64,000 nucleotides of DNA from Gluconacetobacter tumulicola (GTDB taxonomy: Bacteria > Pseudomonadota > Alphaproteobacteria > Acetobacterales > Acetobacteraceae): contig NZ_JABEQL010000010.1 in the NCBI RefSeq assembly GCF_014174215.1, positions 62,001-126,000 of the forward strand, in the 5' to 3' direction. Under the pieces are notes generated by a model. That model was given only the letters and a program-made list of their open reading frames with translations, was not told the DNA's origin and did not search any database. Shown here in pieces: positions 1 through 18,192 of this stretch. A program made the position numbers and the translations under genes. The first letter of the stretch is position 1. Each line of letters opens with the position of its first letter.

Positions 1-1
1 C

Positions 2-541
2 GATATCATCAGCCCCAAGCTGACGGCCGAAGTGACGGTACCGCAGCATCCGGGGCGGGTGTACAAGGCCACGTTCCTGGCCACTGCCGGCGCGTTCAAC
101 GCGACGACCCGCACGGTGACCACCGAACTGACGCTGGATAACAGCGACCGCACGCTGTGGCCGGATTCCTATGCCACCGTTCATTTCCGCGCGCCGGGCG
201 ACCCGGACATTCTGGTGATTCCGGAAGGTGCGCTGATCTTCCGGGCCGAGGGCATGCAGGTGGCGCTGGTCGACGAGCATAACCGTATCCGCCTGCATAA
301 TGTGACCGTCGGGGCCAATCTGGGCACCACGGTGCAGATCCGGGGCGGGCTGAAGGCGACCGACCGGCTGGTCAACAACCCCTCGGCCGGCCTGCTGGAC
401 GGGCAGGAGGTCCGGGTGGTGGATGCGACGCCGGGCTATAACGCGCAGCCGGCCGTGGCGAACGATTCGGCCCGTACCGACGATGTCCGTGCCATGCCGA
501 ACGATCGGTCGGGTGCGGAGGAGGCGGGAGCCCGTCAATGA
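2..541 (+). CDS. RND efflux periplasmic adaptor subunit (C-terminal part)
   Basis: The open frame runs into the window from its left edge, so only the last 179 residues are present. The visible part has the beta-barrel and membrane-proximal regions of a membrane-fusion protein: a strand with the pattern T-T-x-T-E-L-T-L-D-N, then L-W-P-D-S-Y-A-T-V-H-F, then a V-I-P-E-G-A-L turn. These bridge an inner-membrane RND pump to the outer-membrane channel. The tail is a low-complexity Ala/Asp-rich stretch. The stop codon overlaps the start of the outer-membrane factor gene (ATGA), so the two are translationally coupled. The pump gene is probably outside the window on the left. Family is well supported; substrate is unknown. 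Confidence 0.85.
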   Translation, partial: DIISPKLTAEVTVPQHPGRVYKATFLATAGAFNATTRTVTTELTLDNSDRTLWPDSYATVHFRAPGDPDILVIPEGALIFRAEGMQVALVDEHNRIRLHNVTVGANLGTTVQIRGGLKATDRLVNNPSAGLLDGQEVRVVDATPGYNAQPAVANDSARTDDVRAMPNDRSGAEEAGARQ

Positions 542-2169
542 CTCTGTCCTCTCCCGCGCGGCGATTGCGGCGCCGTTCCGCCGGCCGGCTGCAGCACGCG
601 GCCCGCTGGGCCGGCGGCCTGGCGCTGCTGACCGGCCTGGCCGGGTGCGACATGGCGCCCGCCTATCACCCCGACCATTTCGTCTTTCCCGACAATTGGA
701 AGGGCGAGGGCACGGTGCGCTACGCCGCGCCCGACGAGGCCGCGTTGCGGGGGGATTGGTGGACCCTGCTCGGCGACCCGATGCTGAACCGGCTGGAAGA
801 GCAGGCCAATCGCGCCAATCCGGACCTTCAGGTCGCGGCCGAGACCTTCACCCAGGCGCGCGACATGGCGGCCGAGGCCCAGGCGGGCCTGTATCCGCAG
901 GTGACGGCGGGTGCGGGCATGGCCAAATACAAGGGCTCGGCGCATCGGCTGTGGCGCGGGGCAGGATCGACCGGCCCGACTTATATGTCGTCGGAGCAAT
1001 ATAGCGGCACCGCGACGTGGGAGCCTGATTTCTGGTCGGCGATCCGCAATCGCAAGCGGATGCGCGTGCAAGCGGCGCAGGAACGCGCCGCCGATTACGC
1101 GCTGACGCGGCTGAGCACCGACGCCGAACTGGCGTCCGATTACATCGCCCTACGCGGGCTGGACGTGCAGGACGCGGTCTATCGCGACTCGATCAATACC
1201 TACAAGCTGGCGGTGCAGATCACGCATATGCGCCAGGCCGGGGCGATTGCCGCCGGGTTGGACGTCTCGCGCGCCGAAAACCAGCTCTATGCCACCCAGG
1301 CGCAGGAGACCGACCTGCTGGCGCGCCGGGCGGTGCTGGAACATGCGATCGCGGCGCTGGTGGGCGTAGCGCCGGCATCCTTTCGTCTGGAGCCGGAAAA
1401 CCAGATGCATTTCCCCGATGTCGGAGTGCCGATGCTGCTGCCCTCGGCGCTGCTGGAGCGTCGGCCGGACGTGGCGGCCGCCGAGCGCGAGATGGCCCAG
1501 GCCAACCGCGCCATCGGCGTGTCGCGCGCCGCGTTCTATCCGAACGTGTCGGTGAACGCGATGACCGGATTCATGGATAACGGCTTCACCCTCGCCGACT
1601 TGTCGAACAGCATGTATTCCTATGCCGTGCAGGCGGCGATGCCGCTGTTCCAGGGGGGGCTGCGCCGGGCGGAGCTGCAACGCACCTGGTCGCAATATCG
1701 CCAGGCAGAGGATAATTATCGCGGCGTGGTGCTACAGGCCTTCCAGGATGTCGAGGACGGGCTGACCATGACCGGGCAGCTACGTACCGAACTGGCGCAG
1801 CAGCACCGTTCGGTGCAGGCCGCCGTCCGGACCCAGGGCATGACCATGGCGCTCTATACGGGCGGGCTGACCAACTATCTGGACGTGGTGGTGGCCCAGA
1901 TCGCCGCCCTGACCGCGCGCACTGCCGAGGTCCAGGTCGAGACCCGCCGCCATCAGGCGACGGTGGCGCTGATCCGCGCGCTGGGCGGCGGATGGTCGCG
2001 GGCCCAACTGCCGTCCGACAAGTCGGTCATGCCCTTCGCGCCCCTGCAGTATGAGGGGCTGCGTGTGCCCAGGGAGGCCGGGGGCATCGCGACCGGCAGC
2101 GGGCCGGACCAGCTGAACCTGACCGGGACCGGCCTGGCCGGAGCGGGGTTGACAACCCCGGCCCAATAG
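538..2169 (+). CDS. RND efflux outer-membrane factor, NodT family lipoprotein
   Basis: This 543-residue protein begins with a basic stretch, a hydrophobic segment and a lipobox ending at Cys37 (L-A-G-C), typical of NodT/OprM-type outer-membrane channel lipoproteins. Two OEP repeats follow, with W-W-x-L-x-x-D near residue 76, a central L-L-E-R-R-P-D-V-A-A-A-E motif and a second repeat with the F-x-G-G-L-R-R motif. It forms the trimeric channel through which an RND pump expels compounds. The ATG overlaps the adaptor stop codon. The protein ends with a Gly-rich tail. No terminator with a U-tract follows, and the next gene is rplK only 108 bases on. Confidence 0.92.
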   Translation: MTLSSPARRLRRRSAGRLQHAARWAGGLALLTGLAGCDMAPAYHPDHFVFPDNWKGEGTVRYAAPDEAALRGDWWTLLGDPMLNRLEEQANRANPDLQVAAETFTQARDMAAEAQAGLYPQVTAGAGMAKYKGSAHRLWRGAGSTGPTYMSSEQYSGTATWEPDFWSAIRNRKRMRVQAAQERAADYALTRLSTDAELASDYIALRGLDVQDAVYRDSINTYKLAVQITHMRQAGAIAAGLDVSRAENQLYATQAQETDLLARRAVLEHAIAALVGVAPASFRLEPENQMHFPDVGVPMLLPSALLERRPDVAAAEREMAQANRAIGVSRAAFYPNVSVNAMTGFMDNGFTLADLSNSMYSYAVQAAMPLFQGGLRRAELQRTWSQYRQAEDNYRGVVLQAFQDVEDGLTMTGQLRTELAQQHRSVQAAVRTQGMTMALYTGGLTNYLDVVVAQIAALTARTAEVQVETRRHQATVALIRALGGGWSRAQLPSDKSVMPFAPLQYEGLRVPREAGGIATGSGPDQLNLTGTGLAGAGLTTPAQ

Positions 2170-2277
2170 GGTTAGGGACCCGCCTCTTACGGAACGCGGG
2201 AGGCCGCGTCCGCCGTCTTGCACGGCGGGCCGGCCGCAGGAACCGCGGTCCGGGTGAAACAGTCAGGAGCCCCGGAT
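2170..2277. other. Spacer between efflux operon and rplK
   Basis: The 108 bases between the efflux gene and rplK hold one hairpin: CCGCCGT at 2210-2216 pairs with ACGGCGG at 2222-2228. It has no U-tract, so it is a poor Rho-independent terminator. I see no convincing -35/-10 pair. An rplK ribosome-binding site (CAGGAG) lies about ten bases before the ATG. In many bacteria rplK follows secE-nusG, which are absent here. Confidence 0.4.
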
Positions 2278-2712
2278 ATGGCCAAAAAGATCGTTGGCTA
2301 CATCAAGCTACAAATTCCCGCCGGCAAGGCGAATCCGTCCCCGCCGGTCGGCCCGGCGCTGGGTCAGCGCGGCCTGAACATCATGCAGTTCTGCAAGGAG
2401 TTCAACGCCAAGACGCAGGGTCTCGAGCCCGGCATGCCGATCCCGGTCGTCATCACCGCCTATGCCGACCGCACGTTCACCTTCATCACCAAGACCCCGC
2501 CGAACACCTATTTCCTGATGAAGGCTGCCAACATCAAGAAGGGCAGCTCGACGGTGGGCAAGTCGGCCGCGGTCGGCAGCGTCACGATGACGCAGCTGCG
2601 CGAGATCGCCGAGCAGAAGAAGCAGGACATGAATGCCAACGACATCGACGGGGCTGTGCGGATGCTGATCGGCTCCGCCCGTTCGATGGGCCTTACGGTG
2701 GTGGAGGGCTGA
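2278..2712 (+). CDS. rplK: 50S ribosomal protein L11
   Basis: L11 binds the 1058-1108 region of 23S rRNA at the GTPase-associated centre and is needed for stringent-factor activation. The 144-residue product starts [11 protein letters not shown] and has the Pro-rich N-terminal segment ([16 protein letters not shown]) where thiostrepton acts, then the RNA-binding C-terminal domain ending S-M-G-L-T-V-V-E-G. The open frame extends upstream to 2218, but the ATG at 2278 has a CAGGAG site and matches the family start. rplA follows four bases later. Unusually, an efflux operon rather than secE-nusG lies upstream. Confidence 0.98.
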   Translation: MAKKIVGYIKLQIPAGKANPSPPVGPALGQRGLNIMQFCKEFNAKTQGLEPGMPIPVVITAYADRTFTFITKTPPNTYFLMKAANIKKGSSTVGKSAAVGSVTMTQLREIAEQKKQDMNANDIDGAVRMLIGSARSMGLTVVEG

Positions 2713-2716
2713 TCCA

Positions 2717-3412
2717 ATGGCCAAGAACAAGCGTCTGACGGCCGGCCAGGCCTCTGTCGACCGTAACAAATCCTATGGCCTCGACGAGGCGATCGGTCTG
2801 GTGAAGCAGACGGCGACCGCCAAGTTCGACGAGACGATCGAGATCTCGCTGAACCTGGGCATCGACCCGCGTCACGCCGACCAGATGGTCCGTGGCCTGC
2901 TGTCGCTGCCGAACGGCACCGGCAAGACCCTGCGCGTGGGCGTGTTCGCCCGTGGCGCGAAGGCCGAAGAAGCCCTGGCCGCCGGCGCCGACGTGGTGGG
3001 CGCCGAGGATCTGGCCGAGAAGGTGCAGGCTGGCGAAATCGCTTTCGACCGCTGCATCGCGACGCCGGACATGATGGCCCTGGTCGGTCGCCTGGGTAAG
3101 ATCCTGGGTCCGCGCGGCCTGATGCCGAACCCGAAGCTGGGCACCGTGACGATGGACGTGAAGGGCGCCGTGACGGCGGCCAAGTCCGGCCAGGTCGAGT
3201 ATCGCGCGGAGAAGGCTGGTATCATCCATGCCGGTATCGGCAAGGCGTCTTTCGACAGCGAGAAGCTGATCGAAAACATCCGCGCCTTCGTCGATGCGGT
3301 GCAGAAGGCCAAGCCGACGGGCGCCAAGGGCACCTATCTGCGCAAGGCCGCTCTGTCGTCCACGATGGGCCCCGGCGTGCGCGTCGACGTGTCCTCGTTC
3401 TCGGCGGGCTGA
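2717..3412 (+). CDS. rplA: 50S ribosomal protein L1
   Basis: L1 forms the mobile stalk next to the E site and, in many bacteria, represses its own rplK-rplA mRNA. The 231-residue length and the motif [15 protein letters not shown] (near residue 129), followed by the [12 protein letters not shown] region, are diagnostic. It starts four bases after rplK, indicating co-transcription. A 292-base gap follows before rplJ, so L1 probably closes the first translational unit of this cluster. Nothing unusual in the sequence. Confidence 0.98.
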   Translation: MAKNKRLTAGQASVDRNKSYGLDEAIGLVKQTATAKFDETIEISLNLGIDPRHADQMVRGLLSLPNGTGKTLRVGVFARGAKAEEALAAGADVVGAEDLAEKVQAGEIAFDRCIATPDMMALVGRLGKILGPRGLMPNPKLGTVTMDVKGAVTAAKSGQVEYRAEKAGIIHAGIGKASFDSEKLIENIRAFVDAVQKAKPTGAKGTYLRKAALSSTMGPGVRVDVSSFSAG

Positions 3413-3704
3413 CACGCAAGAGATGACGTGATGCCTGCAAGGGTATCGCGGACAGGAGGCGGGGCGCCTGCGTGCCTCGTTCTTCCGAACCTGTCCATGA
3501 CCGGATGTGGCTGATGCCTTGATGGACCTTCGGGTCCGCAATCGGAAGACGGGGATTGCCGGATAGGGGTGGCTACGCCGCCCGCACTGGTTGTTCCGTT
3601 GTTCACAGGACAGGCGAACCGGAGGGTGGGCCGCAAGGTTTCGTCCTCCTAGGGTAAACCCGGCCTGTTGGGGCATCCCCGGCAGGTCACGACGGAGACG
3701 GGAA
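3413..3704 (+). promoter_or_regulatory. rplJ 5' leader (probable L10-binding autoregulatory region)
   Basis: This 292-base untranslated gap precedes rplJ. It contains a very stable UUCG-capped hairpin, GGACC (3525-3529)-TTCG-GGTCC (3534-3538). In other bacteria the equivalent leader is bound by the L10-(L12) complex, which represses rplJL translation. Position and length fit that role; the binding site itself is inferred. No reading frame here looks coding. Confidence 0.45.
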
Positions 3705-4223
3705 TTGGACCGTACGGAGAAGCGGGAGTTTGTTGCCTCCCTCGCAGCCGTGTTCGCCGAGACGTCCATGGTTGTCGTAACCCGCAATGACGGGCTGACG
3801 GTGGCTGATGCGACGATCCTTCGGCAGCGCGTGCGCGCGGCTGGAGCGACTTACAAGGTCGCGAAGAACCGGCTGGCCAACCTCGCCCTGGCAGGGACCC
3901 GATTCGAAGGCATTTCGCCGCTGCTGAAGGGGCCGACCGCGATTTCGTGGTCTGCCGATCCTGTGGCCGTGGCCAAGGTGCTTGTCGAGTTCGCCAAGAC
4001 CAACGAAAAGCTCGTTCTGCTCGGTGGAGCGCTCGGCACCCAGACATTGAATGTCGATGGGGTCAAGGCGCTGGCCGAGCTGCCGTCCCTGGATACGCTC
4101 CGGGCGCAGCTGGTGGGGATGATCTCCACGCCGGCCACGCGCATCGCGGGTGTTCTCCAGGCGCCGGCCGGACAGCTTGCGCGGGTTTTCGGGGCCTACG
4201 CCAAGAAGGACGAGGCTGCCTGA
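3705..4223 (+). CDS. rplJ: 50S ribosomal protein L10 (TTG start)
   Basis: L10 anchors the L7/L12 stalk to 23S rRNA and represses its own operon. The conserved sequence begins [11 protein letters not shown], which fixes the start at a TTG at 3705, preceded by a GGAG at 3694-3697; the open frame continues upstream to 3591 but that part is not L10-like. The 172-residue product has the N-terminal RNA-binding domain with V-A-K-N-R-L-A (near residue 50), then the helical tail that binds L12 dimers. rplL follows about 100 bases later. A TTG start on a heavily translated gene may help keep L10 expression low relative to L12; that is inference. Confidence 0.95.
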   Translation: MDRTEKREFVASLAAVFAETSMVVVTRNDGLTVADATILRQRVRAAGATYKVAKNRLANLALAGTRFEGISPLLKGPTAISWSADPVAVAKVLVEFAKTNEKLVLLGGALGTQTLNVDGVKALAELPSLDTLRAQLVGMISTPATRIAGVLQAPAGQLARVFGAYAKKDEAA

Positions 4224-4324
4224 GCCATCTGCGCTCCGCATGCGCGGGGTGATGAAATTTGCACAGTCTCGTGAAATCGGGATTGTGTTGCGCCAATCAG
4301 TGTATACATTAGGAAGACCAAATC

Positions 4325-4699
4325 ATGGCCGATCTGACCAAACTCGTTGACGAGCTGTCCGCCCTCACGGTTCTCGAGGCCGCCGAGCTCTCGAAGCTGC
4401 TGGAAGAGAAGTGGGGCGTTTCTGCCGCCGCTCCGGTTGCCGTTGCCGCCGCGCCGGCCGCTGCCGCTGCTGCTCCGGTTGAAGAGCAGACCGAGTTCAC
4501 TGTTGTCCTGGCCAAGGCCGGCGACAAGAAGATCAACGTCATCAAGGAAATCCGTGGCATCACCGGCCTGGGCCTGAAGGAAGCCAAGGACCTGGTCGAG
4601 GGTGCGCCGAAGACCGTGAAGGAAGGCGTGAACAAGGACGAAGCCGAGAAGATCAAGAAGGTTCTTGAAGAGAACGGCGCGACCGTCGAAGTGAAGTAA
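4325..4699 (+). CDS. rplL: 50S ribosomal protein L7/L12
   Basis: L7/L12 is the multicopy stalk protein that recruits translational GTPases. The 124 residues divide into an N-terminal dimerisation helix pair (1-33), an Ala/Pro-rich flexible hinge (about 34-56) and a C-terminal domain with K[22 protein letters not shown]. The RBS is an AGGAAG at 4311-4316. Two hairpins follow before rpoB, which probably reduce read-through so that stalk protein is made in excess over RNA polymerase. Confidence 0.98.
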   Translation: MADLTKLVDELSALTVLEAAELSKLLEEKWGVSAAAPVAVAAAPAAAAAAPVEEQTEFTVVLAKAGDKKINVIKEIRGITGLGLKEAKDLVEGAPKTVKEGVNKDEAEKIKKVLEENGATVEVK

Positions 4700-4752
4700 T
4701 CTGCCGGGTGTTGGCGGCCCCCGGGCTGCCTCTCCTGCTTGATGCCAGGTGA

Positions 4753-4779
4753 GGGCGGGAACCCGAAAGGGTCCCGCCC
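4753..4779 (+). terminator. rplL-rpoB intergenic hairpin 1 (attenuator-like)
   Basis: GGGCGGG (4753-4759) plus ACCC (4761-4764), capped by GAAA, pairs with GGGT (4769-4772) plus CCCGCCC (4773-4779), with one bulged A. It is followed by CCTT rather than a U-tract, so partial termination or RNA processing is more likely than full termination. It lies where E. coli has the rplL-rpoB attenuator. Confidence 0.6.
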
Positions 4780-4792
4780 CCTTGGCCGTTCT

Positions 4793-4821
4793 GGCGCCCT
4801 GACCGCAAGGTCTCGGGCGCC
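4793..4821 (+). terminator. rplL-rpoB intergenic hairpin 2
   Basis: GGCGCCC (4793-4799) pairs with GGGCGCC (4815-4821), enclosing GACC-GCAA-GGTC (4801-4812) as a second stem with a GCAA tetraloop. There is no U-tract. With hairpin 1 it makes a tandem structure that could be an attenuator or a double-strand endonuclease site (E. coli uses RNase III here). Confidence 0.5.
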
Positions 4822-4976
4822 TTCGGCGGTAGAAGGCCCATCCTTCGGGGTGGGCGGGGGTGCCGGCTGCGGTGCCCAGGCATAGACGGTTTGTGATGAT
4901 CCGCTTTCGGTCGCCGTGGCTCCGGGTTCCGGGCGCGGAAAGGTACGGGTCGTCGGGGATGGGGGCAGGATAGACG

Positions 4977-13442
<8,466 letters not shown>

Positions 13443-13505
13443 GCGGCGTCTGGCTGGGCGCCTCTCTGGGGGCGTCTGGCGCAGCTGTGAAGATGCGCAG
13501 TGATG

Positions 13506-13536
13506 AAGGGGCCGGGTGGCAACACCCGGCCCCTTT
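13506..13536 (+). terminator. Rho-independent terminator after rpoC
   Basis: A perfect 13-bp stem, AAGGGGCCGGGTG (13506-13518) with CACCCGGCCCCTT (13523-13535), is capped by a GCAA tetraloop and ends in TTT. It closes the rplKAJL-rpoBC cluster. Confidence 0.9.
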
Positions 13537-13713
13537 CATATAGGAGCGTGCTCCTGTATCTGATGGCCGACCGGATCGTGCCGAATCGGATGATTGGCAC
13601 GATCGGGATGCGCGATGATGGCGCGACGGCGGGCCTGCCGTAACTGCATGCCCGCCATCGCCGGCCCGACGAGATAATTCGGCGGGAATCGGCCGCGAAT
13701 CCCGAGGTAACAC

Positions 13714-13742
13714 TTGACTCAAGGGCAGGGGCTTCGTAGGTT
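13714..13742 (+). promoter_or_regulatory. Predicted sigma70 promoter of the rpsL (str) operon
   Basis: TTGACT (13714-13719) is separated by exactly 17 bases from TAGGTT (13737-13742), a good housekeeping promoter for an alphaproteobacterium. It lies downstream of the rpoC terminator and about 215 bases before rpsL. No start-site data; prediction by sequence only. Confidence 0.6.
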
Positions 13743-13958
13743 CCGCGCCCTCGGCTAGCCCCGTCTTGTATGACGTCGTTGGCCGTCGAATGCAGCATGC
13801 AGGCATGCGGCGCCGTGATCCGAGAGGGTCGCCAAGGCCGGATGTAAATATGATGCCCAGGCGAATGATCCTCATTCGGTGGGATTTTGTTGTGAACGAC
13901 AGTCGGCAACCTAAGACGCGGTTGGCCGGCCGAAATTTGTAAGGATCGGGAAAGGCGT

Positions 13959-14330
13959 ATGCCGACCATCAACCAGCTGATCGCCAAAGGCCGCGAGCCC
14001 GCAGCCAAGCGCAATAAGGTGCCTGCTCTGCAGGGTTGCCCGCAGAAGCGCGGTGTCTGCACCCGCGTCTACACAACCACACCGAAGAAGCCGAACTCGG
14101 CTCTGCGTAAGGTTGCGAAGGTGCGTCTGACGAACGGCTATGAGGTCGTCAGCTACATCCCCGGTGAAGGCCACAACCTGCAGGAGCATAGTGTGGTCCT
14201 GATCCGTGGTGGCCGCGTCAAGGATCTTCCGGGCGTGCGTTACCACATCCTGCGTGGCGTTCTGGATACCCAGGGTATCGCCAAGCGTCGTCAGCGTCGC
14301 TCGCTCTATGGCGCGAAGCGTCCGAAGTAA
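13959..14330 (+). CDS. rpsL: 30S ribosomal protein S12
   Basis: S12 lines the decoding centre. The 123-residue sequence has the P-K-K-P-N-S-A-L-R loop with Lys43 and the [11 protein letters not shown] loop with Lys88, so the classical streptomycin-resistance positions are wild type. An AAGG-type RBS lies just upstream. It is the first gene of the str operon, behind a promoter and a long leader, and rpsG starts 15 bases after its stop. Confidence 0.99.
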   Translation: MPTINQLIAKGREPAAKRNKVPALQGCPQKRGVCTRVYTTTPKKPNSALRKVAKVRLTNGYEVVSYIPGEGHNLQEHSVVLIRGGRVKDLPGVRYHILRGVLDTQGIAKRRQRRSLYGAKRPK

Positions 14331-14345
14331 AAGGAATAACCAGGC

Positions 14346-14822
14346 ATGAGTCGCCGTCATCGCGCCGTGAAGCGCGAGATTCTTCCCGATCCGAAATTTG
14401 GTGATGTCGTCATCACGCGCTTCATGAATGCGCTTATGTATGACGGCAAGAAATCCACCGCCGAAGGCATCGTCTATGGTGCGCTTGAGGTGTTGCGTCG
14501 CCGTGGTGGCGCAGCTGCCGATCCGGTTGTGATGTTCCACAGCGCGCTGGACAACGTGAAGCCGGCCGTCGAGGTCCGTTCGCGTCGCGTCGGTGGTGCC
14601 ACCTACCAGGTGCCCGTCGAAGTGCGCACGGAGCGTCGTCAGGCTCTGGCGATCCGCTGGCTGATCGACGCCTCGCGCAAGCGTGGCGAGAACACCATGC
14701 AGGAGCGTCTGTCCAACGAGCTTCTGGACGCGGTGAACAATCGCGGGTCCGCCGTGAAGAAGCGTGAAGACACGCATCGCATGGCCGAGGCCAACAAGGC
14801 GTTCAGTCATTACCGCTGGTAA
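14346..14822 (+). CDS. rpsG: 30S ribosomal protein S7
   Basis: S7 nucleates assembly of the 30S head and contacts E-site tRNA. The 158-residue protein begins [10 protein letters not shown] and has the conserved D-x-x-Y-x-S-x-x-V/I core followed by [12 protein letters not shown] and R-A-L-A-I-R-W-L. In E. coli S7 represses the str operon. Directly downstream, where fusA would normally be, there are only 94 bases before tuf. Confidence 0.99.
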   Translation: MSRRHRAVKREILPDPKFGDVVITRFMNALMYDGKKSTAEGIVYGALEVLRRRGGAAADPVVMFHSALDNVKPAVEVRSRRVGGATYQVPVEVRTERRQALAIRWLIDASRKRGENTMQERLSNELLDAVNNRGSAVKKREDTHRMAEANKAFSHYRW

Positions 14823-14916
14823 GAGGCGCTGCTCCGGTCTAAAGACCGGCACGCTTCCGGTTAGGAACATTTCAACCCGACTCCCGGCCCGAGGGCCGAG
14901 GTAACGGAGATAGACG
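14823..14916 (+). promoter_or_regulatory. rpsG-tuf spacer with two small hairpins (no fusA)
   Basis: CCGGTCT-AA-AGACCGG (14834-14849) and CGGCCC-GA-GGGCCG (14885-14898) are two compact perfect stems in the 94-base gap where fusA is expected. They could be mRNA processing or stability elements at the tuf border. No U-tract follows either. The tuf RBS (a CGGAG-type site) is at about 14905-14909. Confidence 0.4.
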
Positions 14917-16107
<1,191 letters not shown>

Positions 16108-16134
16108 TCGGGTTTGTAACCAGAACTGGAGGCG

Positions 16135-16168
16135 CCCCGGCCGGAGTAATCCGGCCGGGGTCTCCTTT
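16135..16168 (+). terminator. Hairpin between tuf and rpsJ (terminator or attenuator)
   Basis: An 11-bp perfect stem, CCCCGGCCGGA (16135-16145) with TCCGGCCGGGG (16150-16160), carries a GTAA loop and is followed by TCTCCTTT. It probably ends the str transcript at tuf or lets some read-through into S10. I found no clear promoter between it and rpsJ. Confidence 0.65.
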
Positions 16169-16214
16169 GGCGGCTCGGGTTCCCCCGAACCATTGAAGTT
16201 GGACTGAATAGACG

Positions 16215-16523
16215 ATGGACAACCAGAACATCCGCATTCGCCTGAAGGCGTACGATCATCGGGTGCTCGATAACAGCACCAAAGAGATCGTCAATACGGC
16301 GAAGCGTACGGGTGCGCGGGTTCGGGGTCCTATCCCGCTGCCGACGCATATCGAAAAATTCACCGTTAACCGCTCTCCCCATGTGGACAAGAAAAGCCGC
16401 GAACAGTTCGAAATTCGGACTCATCGCCGGCTGCTCGACATTGTCGAGCCGACCCCGCAGACCGTGGACGCACTCATGAAGCTCGACCTCGCCGCCGGCG
16501 TGGATGTCGAGATTAAACTTTAA
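16215..16523 (+). CDS. rpsJ: 30S ribosomal protein S10
   Basis: S10 is a 30S head protein that also serves as NusE in antitermination. The 102 residues start [15 protein letters not shown] and contain the conserved P-L-P-T[16 protein letters not shown] motif. It leads the S10 cluster and rplC begins ten bases after its stop. In E. coli, L4 controls this operon through the S10 leader; the spacer here is only 107 bases, largely taken by one hairpin, so the same mechanism is not evident. Confidence 0.98.
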   Translation: MDNQNIRIRLKAYDHRVLDNSTKEIVNTAKRTGARVRGPIPLPTHIEKFTVNRSPHVDKKSREQFEIRTHRRLLDIVEPTPQTVDALMKLDLAAGVDVEIKL

Positions 16524-16533
16524 GGTCCAGACG

Positions 16534-17217
16534 ATGCGCACCGGATTGATCGCAAAGAAGCTGGGCATGACCCGGCTGTTTAAGGAAGACGGCACCCATG
16601 TGCCCGTCACTGTCCTGCATATCGACAATGTGCAGGTGGTGGATGTCCGCACCCAGGAACGCGACGGCTATACCGCCGTGCAGCTCGGGCTCGGCAACGC
16701 CAAGGTGAAGAACGTCTCCAAGCCGAACCGCGGCCATTTTGCCCGCGTGAAGGTCGAACCCAAGAAGAAGCTGGTTGAATTCCGCGTTGCGGAAGATGCC
16801 GTGCTGGAAGCAGGCGCCACTCTCTCTGCCGCCCATTTCGTGGTGGGGCAGAAGATCGACGTGACGGCCACCAGCAAGGGCAAGGGCTTCGCCGGCGCCA
16901 TGAAGCGCTGGAATTTCGCGGGTCTCGAAGCTTCGCACGGCGTGTCCATCAGCCATCGTTCGCATGGTTCGACGGGTAACCGCCAAGATCCGGGCAAGAC
17001 CTTCAAGAACAAGAAGATGGCCGGGCACCTGGGCTCCGAGCGCGTGACCACCCTCAACCTTGAGGTGGCGGCGGTGGATGCCGAGAAGAACCTGCTCCTG
17101 GTCCGCGGCTCCGTGCCCGGCGCCAAGAACGAGCTGGTGCTGGTTCGTGATGCGATCAAGAAAGCCCGTCATGCCGAGGCGCCGTATCCGGCGGCCCTGG
17201 TTGAGGCTGCGGGCTGA
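16534..17217 (+). CDS. rplC: 50S ribosomal protein L3
   Basis: L3 is an early-assembly protein whose extension reaches the peptidyl-transferase centre. The family start [13 protein letters not shown] fixes the ATG at 16534; the open frame extends back to 16504 into rpsJ but the extra residues are not L3. The 227-residue product has the signature region [10 protein letters not shown] and the [13 protein letters not shown] tip. rplD follows 12 bases later. Confidence 0.98.
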   Translation: MRTGLIAKKLGMTRLFKEDGTHVPVTVLHIDNVQVVDVRTQERDGYTAVQLGLGNAKVKNVSKPNRGHFARVKVEPKKKLVEFRVAEDAVLEAGATLSAAHFVVGQKIDVTATSKGKGFAGAMKRWNFAGLEASHGVSISHRSHGSTGNRQDPGKTFKNKKMAGHLGSERVTTLNLEVAAVDAEKNLLLVRGSVPGAKNELVLVRDAIKKARHAEAPYPAALVEAAG

Positions 17218-17229
17218 GGATAGAGGGCA

Positions 17230-17844
17230 ATGGATTACGAGATCAAAACCCTCGACAACGGGAGCGCCGGTACGGCCGTGCTTCCGGACGAGATTTTCGG
17301 GGTGACGCCGCGGGCGGATATCATGGCGCGTGTGGTGCACTGGCAGCTGGCCAAGCGCCGCGCCGGCACGCACAAGGTCAAGGGGATGGGCGAAGTCTCC
17401 GGCACGACCAAGAAGCCGTACCGCCAGAAGGGCACGGGTAGCGCGCGTCAGGGCTCGCTGCGTGCGCCGCAGTACCGCACCGGTGGTGCCGTGCATGGGC
17501 CGGTCGTGCGCGATCATGGCTATGACCTGCCTAAGAAGGTGCGTCGTCTGGGCCTGATTTCCGCGCTGTCCCAGAAGGCCGCCGAAGGCAAGCTGGTGGT
17601 GCTGGACGCCGCCACGTCGTCGGGCCGCACGGCTGAACTGGCCGCCAAGGTCCAGGCGCTGGGCTGGAAGTCCGCCCTGATCGTCGATGCGACGGTCGAG
17701 GAGAATTTCGGTCGCGCCACCCGCAACCTGCCGAAGATCGACGTGCTGCCCACGGTTGGCGCGAACGTCTACGACATCCTCAACCACGACGTGCTCGCGA
17801 TCACCCGCGCCGGCGTCGAAGGCCTGAAGGAGCGCCTAGCATGA
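17230..17844 (+). CDS. rplD: 50S ribosomal protein L4
   Basis: L4 extends a loop into the exit tunnel near the macrolide site. The 204-residue product has the tunnel loop [15 protein letters not shown] (about 58-72) and the C-terminal globular V-L-x-I-T-R region. Its stop overlaps the next start (ATGA), coupling it to rplW. Nothing unusual. Confidence 0.98.
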   Translation: MDYEIKTLDNGSAGTAVLPDEIFGVTPRADIMARVVHWQLAKRRAGTHKVKGMGEVSGTTKKPYRQKGTGSARQGSLRAPQYRTGGAVHGPVVRDHGYDLPKKVRRLGLISALSQKAAEGKLVVLDAATSSGRTAELAAKVQALGWKSALIVDATVEENFGRATRNLPKIDVLPTVGANVYDILNHDVLAITRAGVEGLKERLA

Positions 17845-18176
17845 CCAACGTGCTCGCAATCCGCAAGAAGGCGGAGCGCATGTCGCGTGAGACGATGTAT
17901 GACATCGTCCGTGCGCCGCTGATCACCGAGAAGGCGACCGCGCTGTCCGAGAAGAACCAGGTGGTCTTCAAGGTCGCGATCGACGCCACGAAGCCGGAGA
18001 TCAAGGTCGCGGTCGAGGGGCTGTTCGGCGTGAAGGTCCTGGGCGTGAACACGCTTGTCCAGAAGGGCAAGACGAAGCGCTTCAAGGGTCGCCCGGGCCA
18101 GCGTTCCGATGTGAAGAAGGCGTTTGTGCAGCTTGCCGAGGGTCAGTCCATCGACCTGACCGCGAAGCTGGTCTGA
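17841..18176 (+). CDS. rplW: 50S ribosomal protein L23
   Basis: L23 sits at the tunnel exit and docks trigger factor and SRP. The core starts [15 protein letters not shown]. The start at 17841 overlaps the L4 stop (ATGA) and has a GGAG at a sensible distance, giving 111 residues with about 18 extra N-terminal residues. An internal ATG at 17880 gives the more usual length, but its GGAG is only three bases away. I favour 17841 because of coupling. The family assignment is certain; the start is not. Confidence 0.95.
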   Translation: MTNVLAIRKKAERMSRETMYDIVRAPLITEKATALSEKNQVVFKVAIDATKPEIKVAVEGLFGVKVLGVNTLVQKGKTKRFKGRPGQRSDVKKAFVQLAEGQSIDLTAKLV

Positions 18177-18192
18177 CGCGGGGTAGCAAGAC

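Larger units (their letters stand above)
13443..13958. other. 516-base intergenic region between rpoC and rpsL
   Basis: This holds the rpoC terminator (13506-13536), an apparent sigma70 promoter (13714-13742) and about 215 bases of leader before rpsL. No reading frame here resembles a protein. The long leader may carry translational control of the str operon; I recognise no specific structure. Confidence 0.6.
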
